Source of the DNA: Tubulanus polymorphus
Lineage: Eukaryota > Nemertea > Palaeonemertea > Tubulaniformes > Tubulanidae
NCBI RefSeq assembly: GCF_964204645.1
Contig: NC_134033.1
Span: forward strand, 12,342,155 to 12,406,154
Length of the DNA stretch: 64,000 nucleotides
Direction: 5' to 3'
Shown: in pieces, positions 13,001-23,851 of the stretch
How the letters are laid out: each line of letters begins with the position of its first letter
How positions within the stretch are numbered: the first letter of the stretch is position 1
Translations under genes and position numbers: made by a program
Notes under the pieces: generated by a model
Databases searched by the model: none
Told to the model about the DNA's origin: nothing
What the model saw: the letters and a program-made list of their open reading frames with translations, nothing else

Positions 13001-13314
13001 TGACAACGTACGCGCAGATGTACAAACTTGTATCTGGAAGCAGGTCTGGTTCGGGTAGAGCCGATCCTACAGAACTCGTTCTAGCTCGACGCAGTCTCGT
13101 GATAATTCTTTGCAATTTGTTTTGCTGGCTACCGTTAATAATCGTCCAGTTCTGCGCCGTATTTTCGGTCGAAATACCGAACCAGGTTGCCGCGTGGTTG
13201 GCCGTTCTCTTTTTACCGATTAACTCAACTCTGAACCCTCTTCTTTACACCATTCTATCAATCGATATGAAAACGGTCAGAGCGCGAAATAGAAAAAGAC
13301 ACGTGAGAAGATAA
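10081..13314 (+). CDS. Exon 3 of CUB/C-type lectin/LDLa/LRR GPCR: lectin domains, LDLa array, LRRs and 7TM (GRL101/relaxin-receptor-like)
   Basis: Codes for residues 858-1934 and the stop codon in one 3.2-kb exon. In order: end of lectin domain 1 (WIDGKPLSYTEW ... FICEIE); a divergent second C-type lectin-like domain (about 973-1088); LDLa repeats at about 1101-1135, 1146-1173, 1178-1212, a degenerate one near 1217, then 1322-1356 and 1361-1396, with the acidic CxxxSDE Ca-cage motif in most; LRR N-cap (about 1400-1413) and seven LRRs (about 1430-1600); a Cys-Cys hinge near 1608. The seven helices follow: LAVSDF in TM2, CWLP in TM6 and NPLLY in TM7, with the TM3 / loop-2 cysteines present. The last helix is followed by a short basic tail. 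The closest known layout is the Lymnaea GRL101 / RXFP (type C LGR) group, which signals through G proteins at the plasma membrane. Oddity: the E/DRY position reads FRY (1743-1745). Ligand and physiological role are unknown. Confidence 0.92.
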   Translation, partial: PNGYVWIDGKPLSYTEWYEPTLNETLPEVIRSLISPTRKQPINDVNMPCSAMVLNNPRSSANWVRFPCQVTHAHTTFICEIESIQSNENSTMKNVSVNNATHISQSTTYDIVNSSCIKGWVRISGRCYQLRTAWTSRIDQGLDLQAARYTCHTIGGVLGLVTPTMDVQYLIETFHFQHQYGAILANDSSAGFLAIKPVVTRDDITFIETVKWSVNEFDNITDVTHSVLCSYNGTVDELSAVSGCKSWQFECYDTRCISDHRVCDTREDCQHGEDELDCSSSDLRSQYQCTDGQVISVSNLCDFVRDCADGSDENSCYHTSCSSEQYRCSNGQCVGKYKRCDGLVDCKDKSDEIGCTPDKCNGFVCVNGECISSILYQDGVVDCGGSLEEDEIVTNITVNPAIHCTDDNCTANFTALCKESDEQRCSFKSPHCYSRRNRCILERMPTGFPVCRMLEHILDCDEFECPAGTVKCPLSYCIPIRQVCDGQSDCPHSEDELNCETFSCPGMFKCGDENRCIPQLEVCDGVVNCIHNSDDEAYCDVTCPVNCQCQGHFINCDNSNISDISGMFSSSTRVLILSNNRILFNALAFSYFFLLRILDLSRNDLFAILPNAFSNLHNLNSLDLSYNRLLSLPANTFTGLRSLVELVLTGNPIRYLVDGSFNGLTSLTVLNLHGLSISVLGRNIFRGLPALRSMNISGNTINSISRYAFSGLYSLGSLDFTHNSRIISVNANILHDLTSLYFLASDAYKFCCMAPNIDRCLPVADQFSSCSDLMDNTVLRAVIWVIAFFSFFANSIVIVIRIQASQNASGRVHTSPSDILIINLAVSDFLMAIYLFLIAGADDLYKGVYFLNSETWTRSSLCSLAGVAATISCEGSLTFLFLLTRFRYSKIVNPFSGNPLLSSNYVSVFCVMCWLLLCLFAIIPLFNLSYFGDYFYGSTGVCLPMNLISINVSGWHYSFALFAVLNAILLTVIMTTYAQMYKLVSGSRSGSGRADPTELVLARRSLVIILCNLFCWLPLIIVQFCAVFSVEIPNQVAAWLAVLFLPINSTLNPLLYTILSIDMKTVRARNRKRHVRR

Positions 13315-14040
13315 GAATCATTTCACGTTTATAAAGGCCACCCCTCATATACCTTATCTACATACATCCAATTCGATCACTTATGGCTTTGCATGTGTTC
13401 AGTAGGGCATCGACACCAAGAACATATATCTCATTGGAAACGAACTAATGAATTTGAACCAATACTTTGGTAACAATGCAATTTCAAACGTCATTTATCA
13501 ACCTGGTAACTCCAGCTAACTTTCGAGCGACCCACGAGTAGTCATCTAAGTTCAAATAATTGTTCGTGGGAACAACTGACATTATTATGACGACACTTTC
13601 GAAAACTGAATCTTTTTCGGCTTCTTATGATAAGAAGACTTCGTGTTGATAATGTAATGAATGTATTGAGGGGATGGTTCCACGTCGAAAGTTGAAACGT
13701 GCAGCCAAATTATTGCTGTTGTAATTGTCTGCCATACGTAAGTGTGATGGATTTATAATCGATATAGTAGAACTGTTATGGATTTTAGCACTAAATGCGC
13801 GCCGCAGAGGGCAACTACATCGGTATTATCTGCTTAAAAACGATTGACATATTTGTTTGAATGCAAAAAATATATACAATCATTGGCCAGATTTTATGAG
13901 CCGATAGTACTAGAATTATTGTTATTTACTATTAAAAAAATTTATTACGCATATCGTAGGCGTCTTTTATGAATTGTTTGATAGGAAGCAAAATGCGTGT
14001 GTCATTGTATCTCACTTCACCATACACCAAACAATAAAAA
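13315..14040 (+). other. Probable 3' UTR of receptor gene
   Basis: No ORF. The first clear poly(A) signal on this strand is AATAAA at 14033-14038, followed by an A-rich stretch, which would give a UTR of about 720 bases. The position is read from the hexamer alone. Confidence 0.4.
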
Positions 14041-16480
14041 AAAAGAAAAAGAAACGAAAGAATGTAATCAGAGTAAATCTTGATGAACAGATTTTACATA
14101 TGTCCAGATGGATGTATTTGGATAAAGGGCATGGACAATTTAAATTCTAGTCTTCGACTCTCATACTAACAATTGGTGAGCGGAGTGCTGCTCCGAGAAG
14201 GACCACATATTCACGGAACGAGTTCAAATCGTAAACCGGCGGGTGAACTCCAAGATGAACCACACTTACTTTCAGGCGAAGTCTGACAGGAGAAGGACCG
14301 ACATCCTCTGCCAAAGTAAAAGTATATAGTCATAAGCTATATAACTTTAACCGTTGTAAAATCTGAAAAAGAAACGACTGTAAGATTTATGGCGTAACTT
14401 GCTACGTATCCGAATAAATTCTAATCGTAATTCTATTGTTAAAGTTGATTTAGTTATTCTTCTCTTCTTGTTTATCTCAAGATAATTTATCATTTATCGA
14501 TCATCACTTTGAACAGAAGGACAATTTTTTTTCATCTATTCCATCACCTACGTACCACCTCGACGAACTACAATGCATTTCATTGAAGAAAAACAAAACT
14601 CGGAGAAAGACACTTAAAGGATTCTAACCCCATAAATCGTAATGCAAACCACCGAAAAATTCTAAAATTTGCGATTCTTTTCGTAGAAATCCGATTAAAT
14701 TCAACAGCGACGCCATCTTGATATCAATCGCCGCCGAAATTGCTCGGTTTATCTCGCCAAATATCGCTACGAGCCGTGATTTGAACGGCATTAGGAAACA
14801 CCGCGAAAATCAACACAAAATGAGAGAGTACTACACGACGATTCGGCGGCAGATCTTCATCCCTCTAAAAATCCCTTCATCTCTAATCGGACGCAGTCAC
14901 TTTCTCTCTCGCGCTTAATCTACTGTTGAATTTAAATGCGGTAAACATATTTGGTAAATTTACATTTTATTTCAACGATAACGATCCGTTTGCGGCGGAT
15001 TCTTCGTTCTCGTAAAATTCCGTCGATGAATGACACTTGCGGAATCTATCTACGATTGAGTCAAATTTAGTTGCTATATATTCTGAATTCGACGTTAGTT
15101 GTGTTCCGCTCTTCCTTTAAAGAACATTTCAGCATCGTTAAACGAACTCTTCCGCGTAGAATATCAGTGGCCGGTTGCACCAATCTTATATTTAAAACCA
15201 GTCTGACACCAACTTAGTTAAATAGCCAATTTTAACAACTTAAGATCGGTCTTAAAAAATTGAAGACCACTTTTGGACGTGGGCAACAGAGTCCTGAGAC
15301 CAGTTGCTAACAGTCGTGGCCTAGATTTAAGACCAGTCTAAGACCAGATTTGCTCCATAGCCAATCTTACAACTAAAGACCTGTTTTAGGATTTAATACT
15401 TTTCCATAACCATAGAACTGGCCCTCTAGGTGCATGCCAGATTTTTAAAGGGGTGTGTGAGTGCACGATTTGAGGACGAATTACTTAAATTCGACATCTG
15501 GAAATGTTATTTCTTGCTTTTTAAGCAACGAAAGAGAATTTCACGATATTTATTCGTTTACTATAGTAAATTCCTGATGGTTTACAGTTTTTTTATAACG
15601 ATATAACGGATGGGCACTAAATCGACACTAAATCTAGAGGAAATTATTGAGTTCATGAAATTATGGAGAATAAGTCGAACTTCTAGCCAAACTGATGAGG
15701 GTTGAAGAATATAAGATGTATACATATATTCAAATTTGCAGACGGTGAGTCAGGGAACGCGATTTCGTTTAGTTCGTCGATGTATTCACAGACGGCGCTG
15801 AGGTCGTTCAGTCTCCCGGCGGCAACTGTTGCCGATACGACTCTCTCTCTCAGCTCAAACCTGCTCGCGGAGTTGGTCAGGCAACATCGCGCGTCTACGA
15901 GCAGCCGAGAGCCGAGCTTTGTATTCAGTGACCCTATTCATCATTGAAATCGCAACTTCGGTTATTGTCGCCATCGGGGTCAGTTCTTTACGACAGTTTG
16001 GAAGAAATGACAATACGATGTATTAAGTGACCTATACTGACTACCGCTACAACAACGTTAGATGAAATGGATTAACCGCAGATCGTAGTTGTGGAAGCGA
16101 TACTAGAACGGTTATTTTTTTTCCGACGCTATTTAATGCCGATAGAGATTTCCTTCTCGTAAAGTCAGGCGTGGGAGTCATACGAAAACCAACGGCTAAT
16201 TGGCACCGACGAATGCTTTATCGTGTCGCGCGAGGTTCCCGTATACGTTTGTTTACCTAAAACGAAGCCGCATACCCCCGTTATTAGTAAATCGACTCAA
16301 CCATCCAAAATATATTCTAAGGACGGCTTCCTGCTGATTTTATGTGCGCTTTTATTCGCAAGGGGTACACGTTTTGTAGTAGCGCAATTTTCGGATAAAA
16401 AATGCGGCCTTTTTATTAATTGATCAAACACGCACTGTGGTCGGAGCGCTCATATTGAACGCGATGTAGGATTACGTACT
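14041..16480. other. Intergenic region between the receptor and the small membrane-protein gene
   Basis: No convincing gene. It holds a composite family I palindromic repeat (15169-15425) and a CpG-richer stretch at about 15750-15970 that may be regulatory for the downstream gene. Open frames there (for example 15702-15947) have no recognisable domain. Confidence 0.45.
15169..15425. mobile_element. Family I palindromic MITE, composite/double copy
   Basis: Starts GGCCGGTTGCAC and ends AACTGGCCCT, with two successive interiors of TTAAGACC/GACCAGTCT type meeting near 15300. Length is nearly twice the 140-bp unit, suggesting insertion of one copy next to or into another. Confidence 0.6.
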
Positions 16481-16489
16481 AACGCTCTA

Positions 16490-16551
16490 CTTACATATAT
16501 ATATATTACTTACAAAAACGTGGGGCATCGTAGAAAGCAGCGGCCGCAAAA
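16490..16551 (+). promoter_or_regulatory. Possible TATA promoter of small membrane-protein gene
   Basis: A TATATATATATA element lies at about 16494-16507, some 45-58 bases before the ATG at 16552. The leader would be very short. The stretch is also a simple repeat, so this is a weak inference. Confidence 0.25.
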
Positions 16552-16710
16552 ATGAAGACGCATTTTGGATTAATGGTTTTTTCTTCAGTTGTGATGATAG
16601 TATTATTGTTTCGAAGGAGTACGGTCGACGCTACCGCCGCCGGTAATACGGGTAATTCGCTAATTGCGGCACAGTGCCGGGCGAAATGTCTTCATCAAAC
16701 CATCAGACAT
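16552..16710 (+). CDS. Exon 1 of candidate small type I membrane protein
   Basis: ATG in a good context (A at -3), then a signal peptide of about 27 residues (MKTHFGLMVFSSVVMIVLLF...STVDA, small residues at -1/-3). A short Ala/Gly/Asn stretch follows, then a Cys-x3-Cys pair (QCRAKC, residues 42 and 46). The exon ends in phase 0 at CAT/GTGAGT, an excellent donor. The QCRAKCL segment faintly recalls the start of the Cys-rich region of anosmin-1, but no WAP or fibronectin domain was found downstream, so I do not assign that family. Its natural partner in the window is the phase-0 exon at 18289. Confidence 0.5.
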
Positions 16711-18288
16711 GTGAGTATATCATTGTAGGAATTTGTATTGACCATGTAAAGTGACTTCGGCGGTGAAATGTACTAATGCCCCATTCAAAATTCATTTTCA
16801 TTCTACTACAAGTCTCTAACAATACCTGTCTTAAGATATAGTCTACAAATTGAAGCTATTTCGGGACGATAAACCTTCCACGGTTAAAGACTTTGAAGAC
16901 TTTCAAAGTTAAGAAAGTTTTAAAGAGACCGTTAGAGAGTTTTAAAAGAAAGAGGACCGCACAGTCAAGGTTTTTTTTAAGACCGGTCTAAGCCCAATTC
17001 GGATATGTAGCTAATCTATCAATTTTAAGACTATAAGATCAATATCATTTAAGGTGGACTGTTGGACTAAAGTCACCACAGTACAATATCCATCAGTCAA
17101 TATTTTCATATTTTGTACGTTGCCGCTGGAAGGAATCAGTGTTATATACTTTTAAAACATTGAAATTAATGATCGGGAAAGGTGAATCTTTTACAACCTA
17201 TAATTTGTAGACAGACCTTTTTATTAGTAAATACACGCGTGTGTTTGCCAGGTTTTAGTACCGACGCCCCGGGGAGGCGGTATAGGATCGGACCGCCGCG
17301 CGTCTCAATGACGAATGGAAAAATGCGATGCATTCTCGTAGTACACTCAGCGTGGGATGATGGACTCAGAGCTCGAGGCTTCAGGAGCCGCAGCGTCGAA
17401 TACACATTTTTATTCCTTTTTTTCATAATAGTTTTGCTCAGCCGTGGGACTAAACTGCTAAACAATCCCGGCGTGGTTGAGTTTAAATTTTTTAAGGTGT
17501 ACTCTTTTAATACAACAACTTTATACCCAATACCAATGGGCTTCTGTTCTATGGGGTCGGTTCTGGGGTCATTGTTGAATTTGACTCAATTTGTTCAAGG
17601 CTAATCGAATTTTATCGGTTAACTCTATGGGGAACGTGTTGCACACAGTCAAAACTGAAGAATTATGTCCAGCTTGGTCCAACTATCGCACGATCTACGT
17701 AAGACGGATTATCGGATTCATGAGTCCTAATTAGATAATTGACAGTCACCAGTCTCCTGAACTGTGCGAGGAACGCCCCAGCCTGAGCACGCGTGGGGTG
17801 TGATGCGGTTATGGACTATTTGCTGTGAGATTACGCGGAAATTCACTGATGACACTCTGGACTGTGCGCGAGAGGTTTGTTTGATCAACGTGTTCGGAAT
17901 TTCATCGAGACTCAATCAATTCTCGACGTATCTGTTGCTTATAGCTCTCTAACCTCAGCAGCTCCGTCGCTGTCTCCGATATTCTTCACATAATGAAGTC
18001 GTCCAAACGGACCGAAAATATGACGAAAGATTTTGACTCGCATTTACGCGTCATATTGGACGGTTAACTTTGTAAATCGAAGTCGTAGTTGACTGTCAAT
18101 GGAGGTCCAATATGACGCGTTTTGAAGAGCGGCCGATTCACGGCCTTGTTCTGAAGTTTAATTGGGCAACGTAGAACAAAGTTAGACGACACATTTAGAA
18201 TTGGATTAAACATGACGCGATCTGCTATTAATATTTATCAATAGCCAAAACAATGAGCGTATGAACTGGTTTTATTTTATATCCCCAG
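16711..18288 (+). other. Candidate intron of small membrane-protein gene
   Basis: GTGAGT at the left, TTTTATTTTATATCCCCAG at the right, 1578 bases. It contains a degenerate family I repeat (about 16955-17085) and an inverted repeat at 18046-18061/18105-18120. A further AG acceptor at about 17250 opens 19 codons before a stop and could be an alternative terminal exon. An open frame at 17182-17604 has no recognisable domain. Confidence 0.45.
18046..18120. repeat. Perfect 16-bp inverted repeat
   Basis: ACGCGTCATATTGGAC at 18046-18061 is the exact reverse complement of 18105-18120, with a 43-base spacer. It could form a stem in the candidate intron. Too short to classify as a transposon. Confidence 0.8.
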
Positions 18289-18483
18289 ACTGTGGCCCCG
18301 GGTGGTTTCACGAACTTCTCGCTCGCGGAAGCGGCCGATTCTTACACTAGGTACCGAATAGCCGTCTGCCTAATTGTGCTTATGTTATTGGCGATGCTTG
18401 TCACTCTTGTGACGTATCGATCACCGGCGGTTCTGAAGCAGTCGCCACTGCGGCCGATGATGATGAAATTTCATTACGCATGA
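18289..18483 (+). CDS. Exon 2 of candidate small type I membrane protein
   Basis: Starts after a good acceptor (TATATCCCCAG) in phase 0 and runs 64 codons to TGA at 18481. It gives a short extracellular piece with one N-glycosylation sequon (NFS, residues 62-64), one transmembrane helix (about residues 76-96, YRIAVCLIVLMLLAMLVTLV) and a cytosolic tail of about 20 residues with basic and Met residues. Joined to the exon at 16552 it makes a 117-residue protein. Codons are GC-richer than the surroundings, as expected for a real exon. No family recognised. It could also be the last exon of another isoform with exons I failed to see. Confidence 0.5.
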   Translation, partial: TVAPGGFTNFSLAEAADSYTRYRIAVCLIVLMLLAMLVTLVTYRSPAVLKQSPLRPMMMKFHYA

Positions 18484-21400
18484 AGCGTCGAATCTCAGTC
18501 TCTTTCACTTAAATCTGCGCCTGTTTCCCTCGGGACTGAGACGATTTATACATGACTCATTCAACTGTTGCGAAGATCTCTGTGTGTTTACTCGAAACGC
18601 GGACGTTACTCAAATAAGACAGGAAAAATGAAGGACAAGTCACAAATCACTGGCGCCTAAACGATGCATCTCATCCAGTCGCGAATCAGTGTTGAAAACT
18701 AAATCCTGGGCCTGGTTGCACCATCATGACTTAAGTCCAAAAGTGGTCTTAAATCTTAAGACTGGTCTGAAGTCGTTTGTCGGGCTATATAACTAAGCTC
18801 GTCTTGGACTGGTCTAAAGTCCAAGCCTTGGCATGCAACCGGCCCTTGAATTCCAGGTGGTTATGGGTTCGAACCCCGATGAACCCATGCTATTCGGTCA
18901 GGGCATATTCATGTCACTGTTAACTGGCTCACTAATCTAACAACAGAAGTCTCGTGTGGCTAATTACTCTAATTGAAGTGAGTGAAATTTACCCCACGAG
19001 TTGTAACTTGATCAAGAGTCAAATAAACGGGCGACACGGTGTTAGTGGGTCCGAGTCAAATTGGACCCGCACAAAAATTACTGTGGAACCGAATCCAGAA
19101 ACAAATTAAACCCACACAACTGTGAAACCGGTCCAGAGGCAAATCGTCTTGAGTCGGATGACTTTGATCAACGGATCCAGATCTTCTAACGTTGTATCCT
19201 CACAGTTCCCGATAAATCATCTTCTTCCTTGAGAGATCAATTACTGAAAATGAGTTTTATGGTGAAGGTTTTACACGGTTTTCTCACCGATAGCAAATTG
19301 AGTGTAAATGTTCGTTGTTGTCAGATTGGTTGTTTACATGATTAGCAGATTCATGTTCAACAGCTGAACTGCAAAACTGGAATATACCCCGAAAATACCA
19401 TAAAACTCATTTTCCTCACGCAGATCAGACCTGAAAGATCCTCCACATACTATGAGTCAGTCGTTTTTCGAGTAAATTGTATATGCCTTTTTGATCACTT
19501 CTTTTCTCTGCAGTCCTGCTATCCCATCATCGATTCTATCTAAAAATACCCGAATGTTAAAAGAAATTCTGATTTCCCCATTCAATTTAAAACGCATAAA
19601 AACATTATTTTTTTCAGAATATTTTGTCCCCTTCGCCCATTCATTTTTTCGTGAAAAAAAACACCCGCACTCTAAACAAAGAAGGCCTCGCTGATTACGT
19701 ACGATGGTTCGTCTCCGGTGTTCTCTAGCCGGTGTATATAATATGGGCAATGTCTCCACTAAACATGAAACACATGAAGATCGTGCGATCAATCTTTGAG
19801 AAAGTTTGTATACACTCATGAAATTTCTAACGTTCGTCCGACGCCTGCGTAGAAATCAAAATCAAACCCCCCTTTTCGCTCCCGGCTGGTGTGGTGGGTT
19901 TGTAAGGGACACCGACTCAGAAAATCAAACGAAATCTACCAATCAAATAAATACAAGGGTCAATCCATATTTACAGATTAAAAAAGAAATTAAACCGCAA
20001 CCGGGACGAGTTGCGACTTACCCTAGGCTATAATTGACGTTTATACACGGCGCCTAGAAATTATCATTCCTAAATGACCTTTACGCACGAAACAGACGAA
20101 GTAGAAAAATGGCTGGGAAAATGGTAGATCTATTTGTAGAAGAAGAGGGTGGGGTGCGCGCGCGTCCCGTAATTACTGGTTAACGCAATGCTTCAATAAA
20201 GACTATATACGTCATCTGCATTTGAAGGGGAAAAAACGTCAAATCGATGATTATCGACGCGAGTTGAATAACTGTATAATTAATTCTCTACTTCTTTAGG
20301 ATATTGTTTGTATCGAATGAAGTAGTCAAGGCCACTTAAAAATTAAGTATGAACTTCCTGGTCGAACACGACGAGTGGCTAAACTTTCAATTCTTATTCG
20401 TTTTTTCTTTCGCGAGGGTTTGGTATTTCATTAGGACAGCTTTGACGTTCAGCCGTCATTGGACGAATTTTTTGAATCACCCTCCCATGGGTTTAGGTTA
20501 GTTGAGACAAATCTATGACACCATTTGGGAGGTTGCCTGCCCAAATCCAAATGGCCCACTCGCAGAACCATTTCGATAGTGTTACACGCAAGAAAATGTT
20601 ACAATGTTAAATGAACTGTGTAGAATTGGGCCCAGAAGGCTCAGTTAGTGAACATCCCATTCAAATGAAGGTAACCCTCTGTAAACTGGGCTGTGGGTAT
20701 CCACACTATCGTAACAATATTGTCCGACCACTTAGCTCTTCAAAACGCAATGCAGCTAAGCGCTCCGCGAAATTCCAAGGTCGACCACTGCACACAGAGA
20801 CTGGAATATAATACGAAAGGTCAGGAAATATAAACCTGACGATGCGGTGCGGTAATCATGCTACAAAATGATTAGTACATATACTCGAGTTTAACAATAC
20901 TTGATGTTTACCCCTGCAGGGAGATGAATTCAATGTCGGCTGCTGATCGATCACGGATAAAAAGCACCGCGCGTTTATCCATAATACCGACAAGCTTTGG
21001 TTTATTTAGGAGTTTGATTCGCCGCCTCGTATCGAAATCCGTTCGCCGTTTCGCTCACATCAGTAATCAATGGAGCGTCTCTCTAAATGGAAACTGTTAA
21101 ATGTCACTTATGTATTTTTTGTATGTAAGAGGGCCAGTGGTGTCTAACTGTTTAACATAACGGTATGACATTTCTAATAAGATTCGAACCCTTTGATAAC
21201 TACCCCTTTTTCCGTACAAAATTCCTGGAACCCGAATCAAAAATCTCCATTTCATTCGAATACTATAAAGTTGCTTAAAAGTTCAACACGCAGGGAAACA
21301 TGGAAACAGGTGACAGAAACATGTTTCCGAGAAATATGTTTTTATTATATATTTTTGTACGTTTTGTACGACCGGCCAAATGACTGATGAATTTCTTTCG

Positions 21401-22834
21401 AAAGCCTGATTGATTCAATTTTAGAATTCCATGGTCTCGCACGCTGCCCTGAATACGAATCGTCCTGAAATAGCTCGTCAGTTTTAACTATTCAATTACG
21501 GTCATTTCAAACCGACGTTCGCGCTAGCGGATGTTTAAATTGATAATCAACTAGCTGACTCGTCGATTGTCGAGTCGAAACGGTAGTTAAAGTTTAAATG
21601 AACGTTATTGTTACGGGAAGAATTGAAATCGAAAGTCGATTCATTGACTGAAATTTCAAACGCGTTGAGTCAAGGATGATTGAAGTTTCAATGTACATAC
21701 ACCATACACATTTCGAGTCTCTTTCTTTCGGTTATCTTCGCTCGACTGTGAGTGTCTGTCATAGTTTATTCCGGTGGTCCATCTCTGGCCAGTTGATAGT
21801 TTGAATCCTGATCGGTTGAATTTACAGATTCCGTTTTTAAATCGAAGTACATAATTGGAAATTTCGGTTTCAGTTCGTGTCAACAATCTCTCAACCAGTC
21901 TGAACCGGCTAGTGACCGATTTGAGTCTATTCTTGGCTGCTACGTACAATACATGCACATCGACTTTAAAGGTTCAAAATCTTTTATCGCCAATTTTTGG
22001 ATTCTTGGTCGTTATCTGTTTTCCGAGTCGACGTAAAGTCCTCTATATTGTCTGACCCGCGTTTCGCCAGTCTATAGTCGGGCAGCGGTTGTCTCCACAG
22101 AGAACTCAGTCGCTCTACAACCGACTGTGGTACACCAGACACTTTAAGGTTCTTGGTGAAACCCGCGCCTGTAATAACTAAGATTCAATGCGCAGAAAGT
22201 TTTTTTGTCGTACTCGCGCGCGGTTGCATTCGTGGACATTTTTGCGCTCAGAGTGATTCGACGTTGTCGCTGATACAAGTTTCGCCGAGAGAATCACCAC
22301 CACACCGCGCGCGGGTGATGAAGGTAGATACACCGCCACAGTACCTCTCGTCACCGCGCCGATATTCATCGTCATGTTTAACAATAAACCAAACGATGCT
22401 ATATAACATAATACAATCAGCGATCGATGAGTGACGGTCACACAACAATACCACCCGAGTCAAGACACAATACTGATAAAAATGAAGCATTCATTGTTTG
22501 AGAATATTAACTCGGTATACAGCCCCCGCCGCGACCGACTCATTTATGAGAGAAAAATCAGCTACTCAGCGCAGATTAAAGCTTTTCACCTCACAGATTG
22601 CGTTAGTCATCATTTACCGTACCATTTGATACATGGTATAATGCTGGTAGCCGGCTTTTTTACTGAGAGTCCACGAATAGGGAAGATAAGATGCTCACGC
22701 GAAAAATTCCCCGGCGTGGATTCGAACCCGATGGTATTGAATCTCCTACATGCACATCCTGCCTCCTAAGGATTCGAAAGAGACCCTGCCATGCTTGATG
22801 GATTCATACCCGTCAACCCCTGAGCCAGTCTCCA
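18484..22834. other. Intergenic region, no recognised gene
   Basis: It contains a family I MITE (18708-18845) and a poly(A) hexamer at 19022 that could close the small gene. Also present is a degenerate stretch at 19040-19160 with repeated GTGGAACCG/GTGAAACCGG phrases related to 31800-31985 and 45805-46140. The remaining open frames show no domain, signal peptide or splice context worth calling. Confidence 0.45.
18708..18845. mobile_element. Family I palindromic MITE (copy D)
   Basis: Begins GGGCCTGGTTGCA and ends TGCAACCGGCCC. The interior shares ACTTAAGTCCAAAAGTGGTC with the copy at 6567. About 138 bp, no ORF. Confidence 0.8.
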
Positions 22835-22974
22835 GGGGCCGGTTGCATAGTCATGACTTAGATTTAAGACCAGTTTAAGATCAACTTAGTTCTATAGCCA
22901 ATCTAACAACTTAAGACCATTCTTAAGATTTAAGACCACTTTTGGACTTAAGTCACGACTGTGCAACTGGCCCC
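22835..22974. mobile_element. Family I palindromic MITE (copy B)
   Basis: Termini GGGGCCGGTTGCATAGTC and GACTGTGCAACTGGCCCC. The interior is TTAAGACC-rich and palindromic. It is exactly 140 bp and the best-preserved copy with that at 54608-54742. Confidence 0.88.
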
Positions 22975-22990
22975 AGGACATGAAATGATT

Positions 22991-23130
22991 GAAACGCCAA
23001 TATTGATGACGTAGTGCACATCGACTCACACAGTTCTCCATAAACAACACATACAAGGTATCAATGTATAAGAAGGTTATATAGTATATAAGGGATTTTA
23101 CCGCGTCAGAAAATCTGATTTTTTTTCGGT
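22991..23130 (-). repeat. Family II dispersed repeat (GACGTAGTGCACATCGA core)
   Basis: Shares CCAATATTGATGACGTAGTGCA and, about 60 bases on, a TACCGCGTCA...AAAATC block with 48034-48140. The opposite orientation appears at 2946, 3110, 27691 and 32605. The core contains a CRE-like TGACGTA. No ORF; class unknown. Confidence 0.65.
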
Positions 23131-23851
23131 TCGTATTGTAACAGTCTCACGATGTCCATCAGGTTCGAATCCCGGCGCTACGGAGTAAGATGATGATAAA
23201 AAAACTGGGTCGGCTGTAATAAATATCACTAGCGCCATCAAACTCGACGTCCTTGTTACTCAATCAGCGAATGCTGGACAACGTTTAATCAAACGTCACG
23301 ATAGCCATCAATAAATCACACGCCACGGCCATTGTTCTGCCGGTTGGAAATAAAGCTCGCGGAACGGGCAGCAGTCCACCGTCTCGATACTGACTGTCGG
23401 TTTTCGGCGGCGATCTGAAAAATTGACGTATCGTCAATGAATGATTGTGTTATATTATATACATGTGTGCGTCCTTCATATAGATTTCCCCTCGATATAA
23501 ATCAGTCTGGAAATATACCCTCGCGCGGACTCTAGCTCACAAAACCATAAATAAAGTGAAAAAAAAACCCACAATAAGATGAAAAAACTAGGAGAAAATC
23601 TAATTCGACTCAAATCTATATGAGTTATATTTCAAAATCGAATCTATTGAACAGATATAACAGTACAGATTCAGAATGAATTAGTGTTCGCTCCATACAT
23701 TGTGGGTTTTTCACTTTGTCGATATCAGGTAGTCACTTTCTCGTCTATAGAAACCAACGATAGTTTGAATCCTAACAGATGCACAATCTCTTTCCTTTTT
23801 TCTACAATTCTTTTAAACATTATCGGACAATTTCTTCTAAACAAAAATTTC

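Noticed and set aside
16552-16710. Anosmin-1 (KAL1) first exon
   Set aside because: Only the QCRAKCL stretch is similar; no WAP or fibronectin type III exon found downstream, and a coherent terminal exon exists at 18289.
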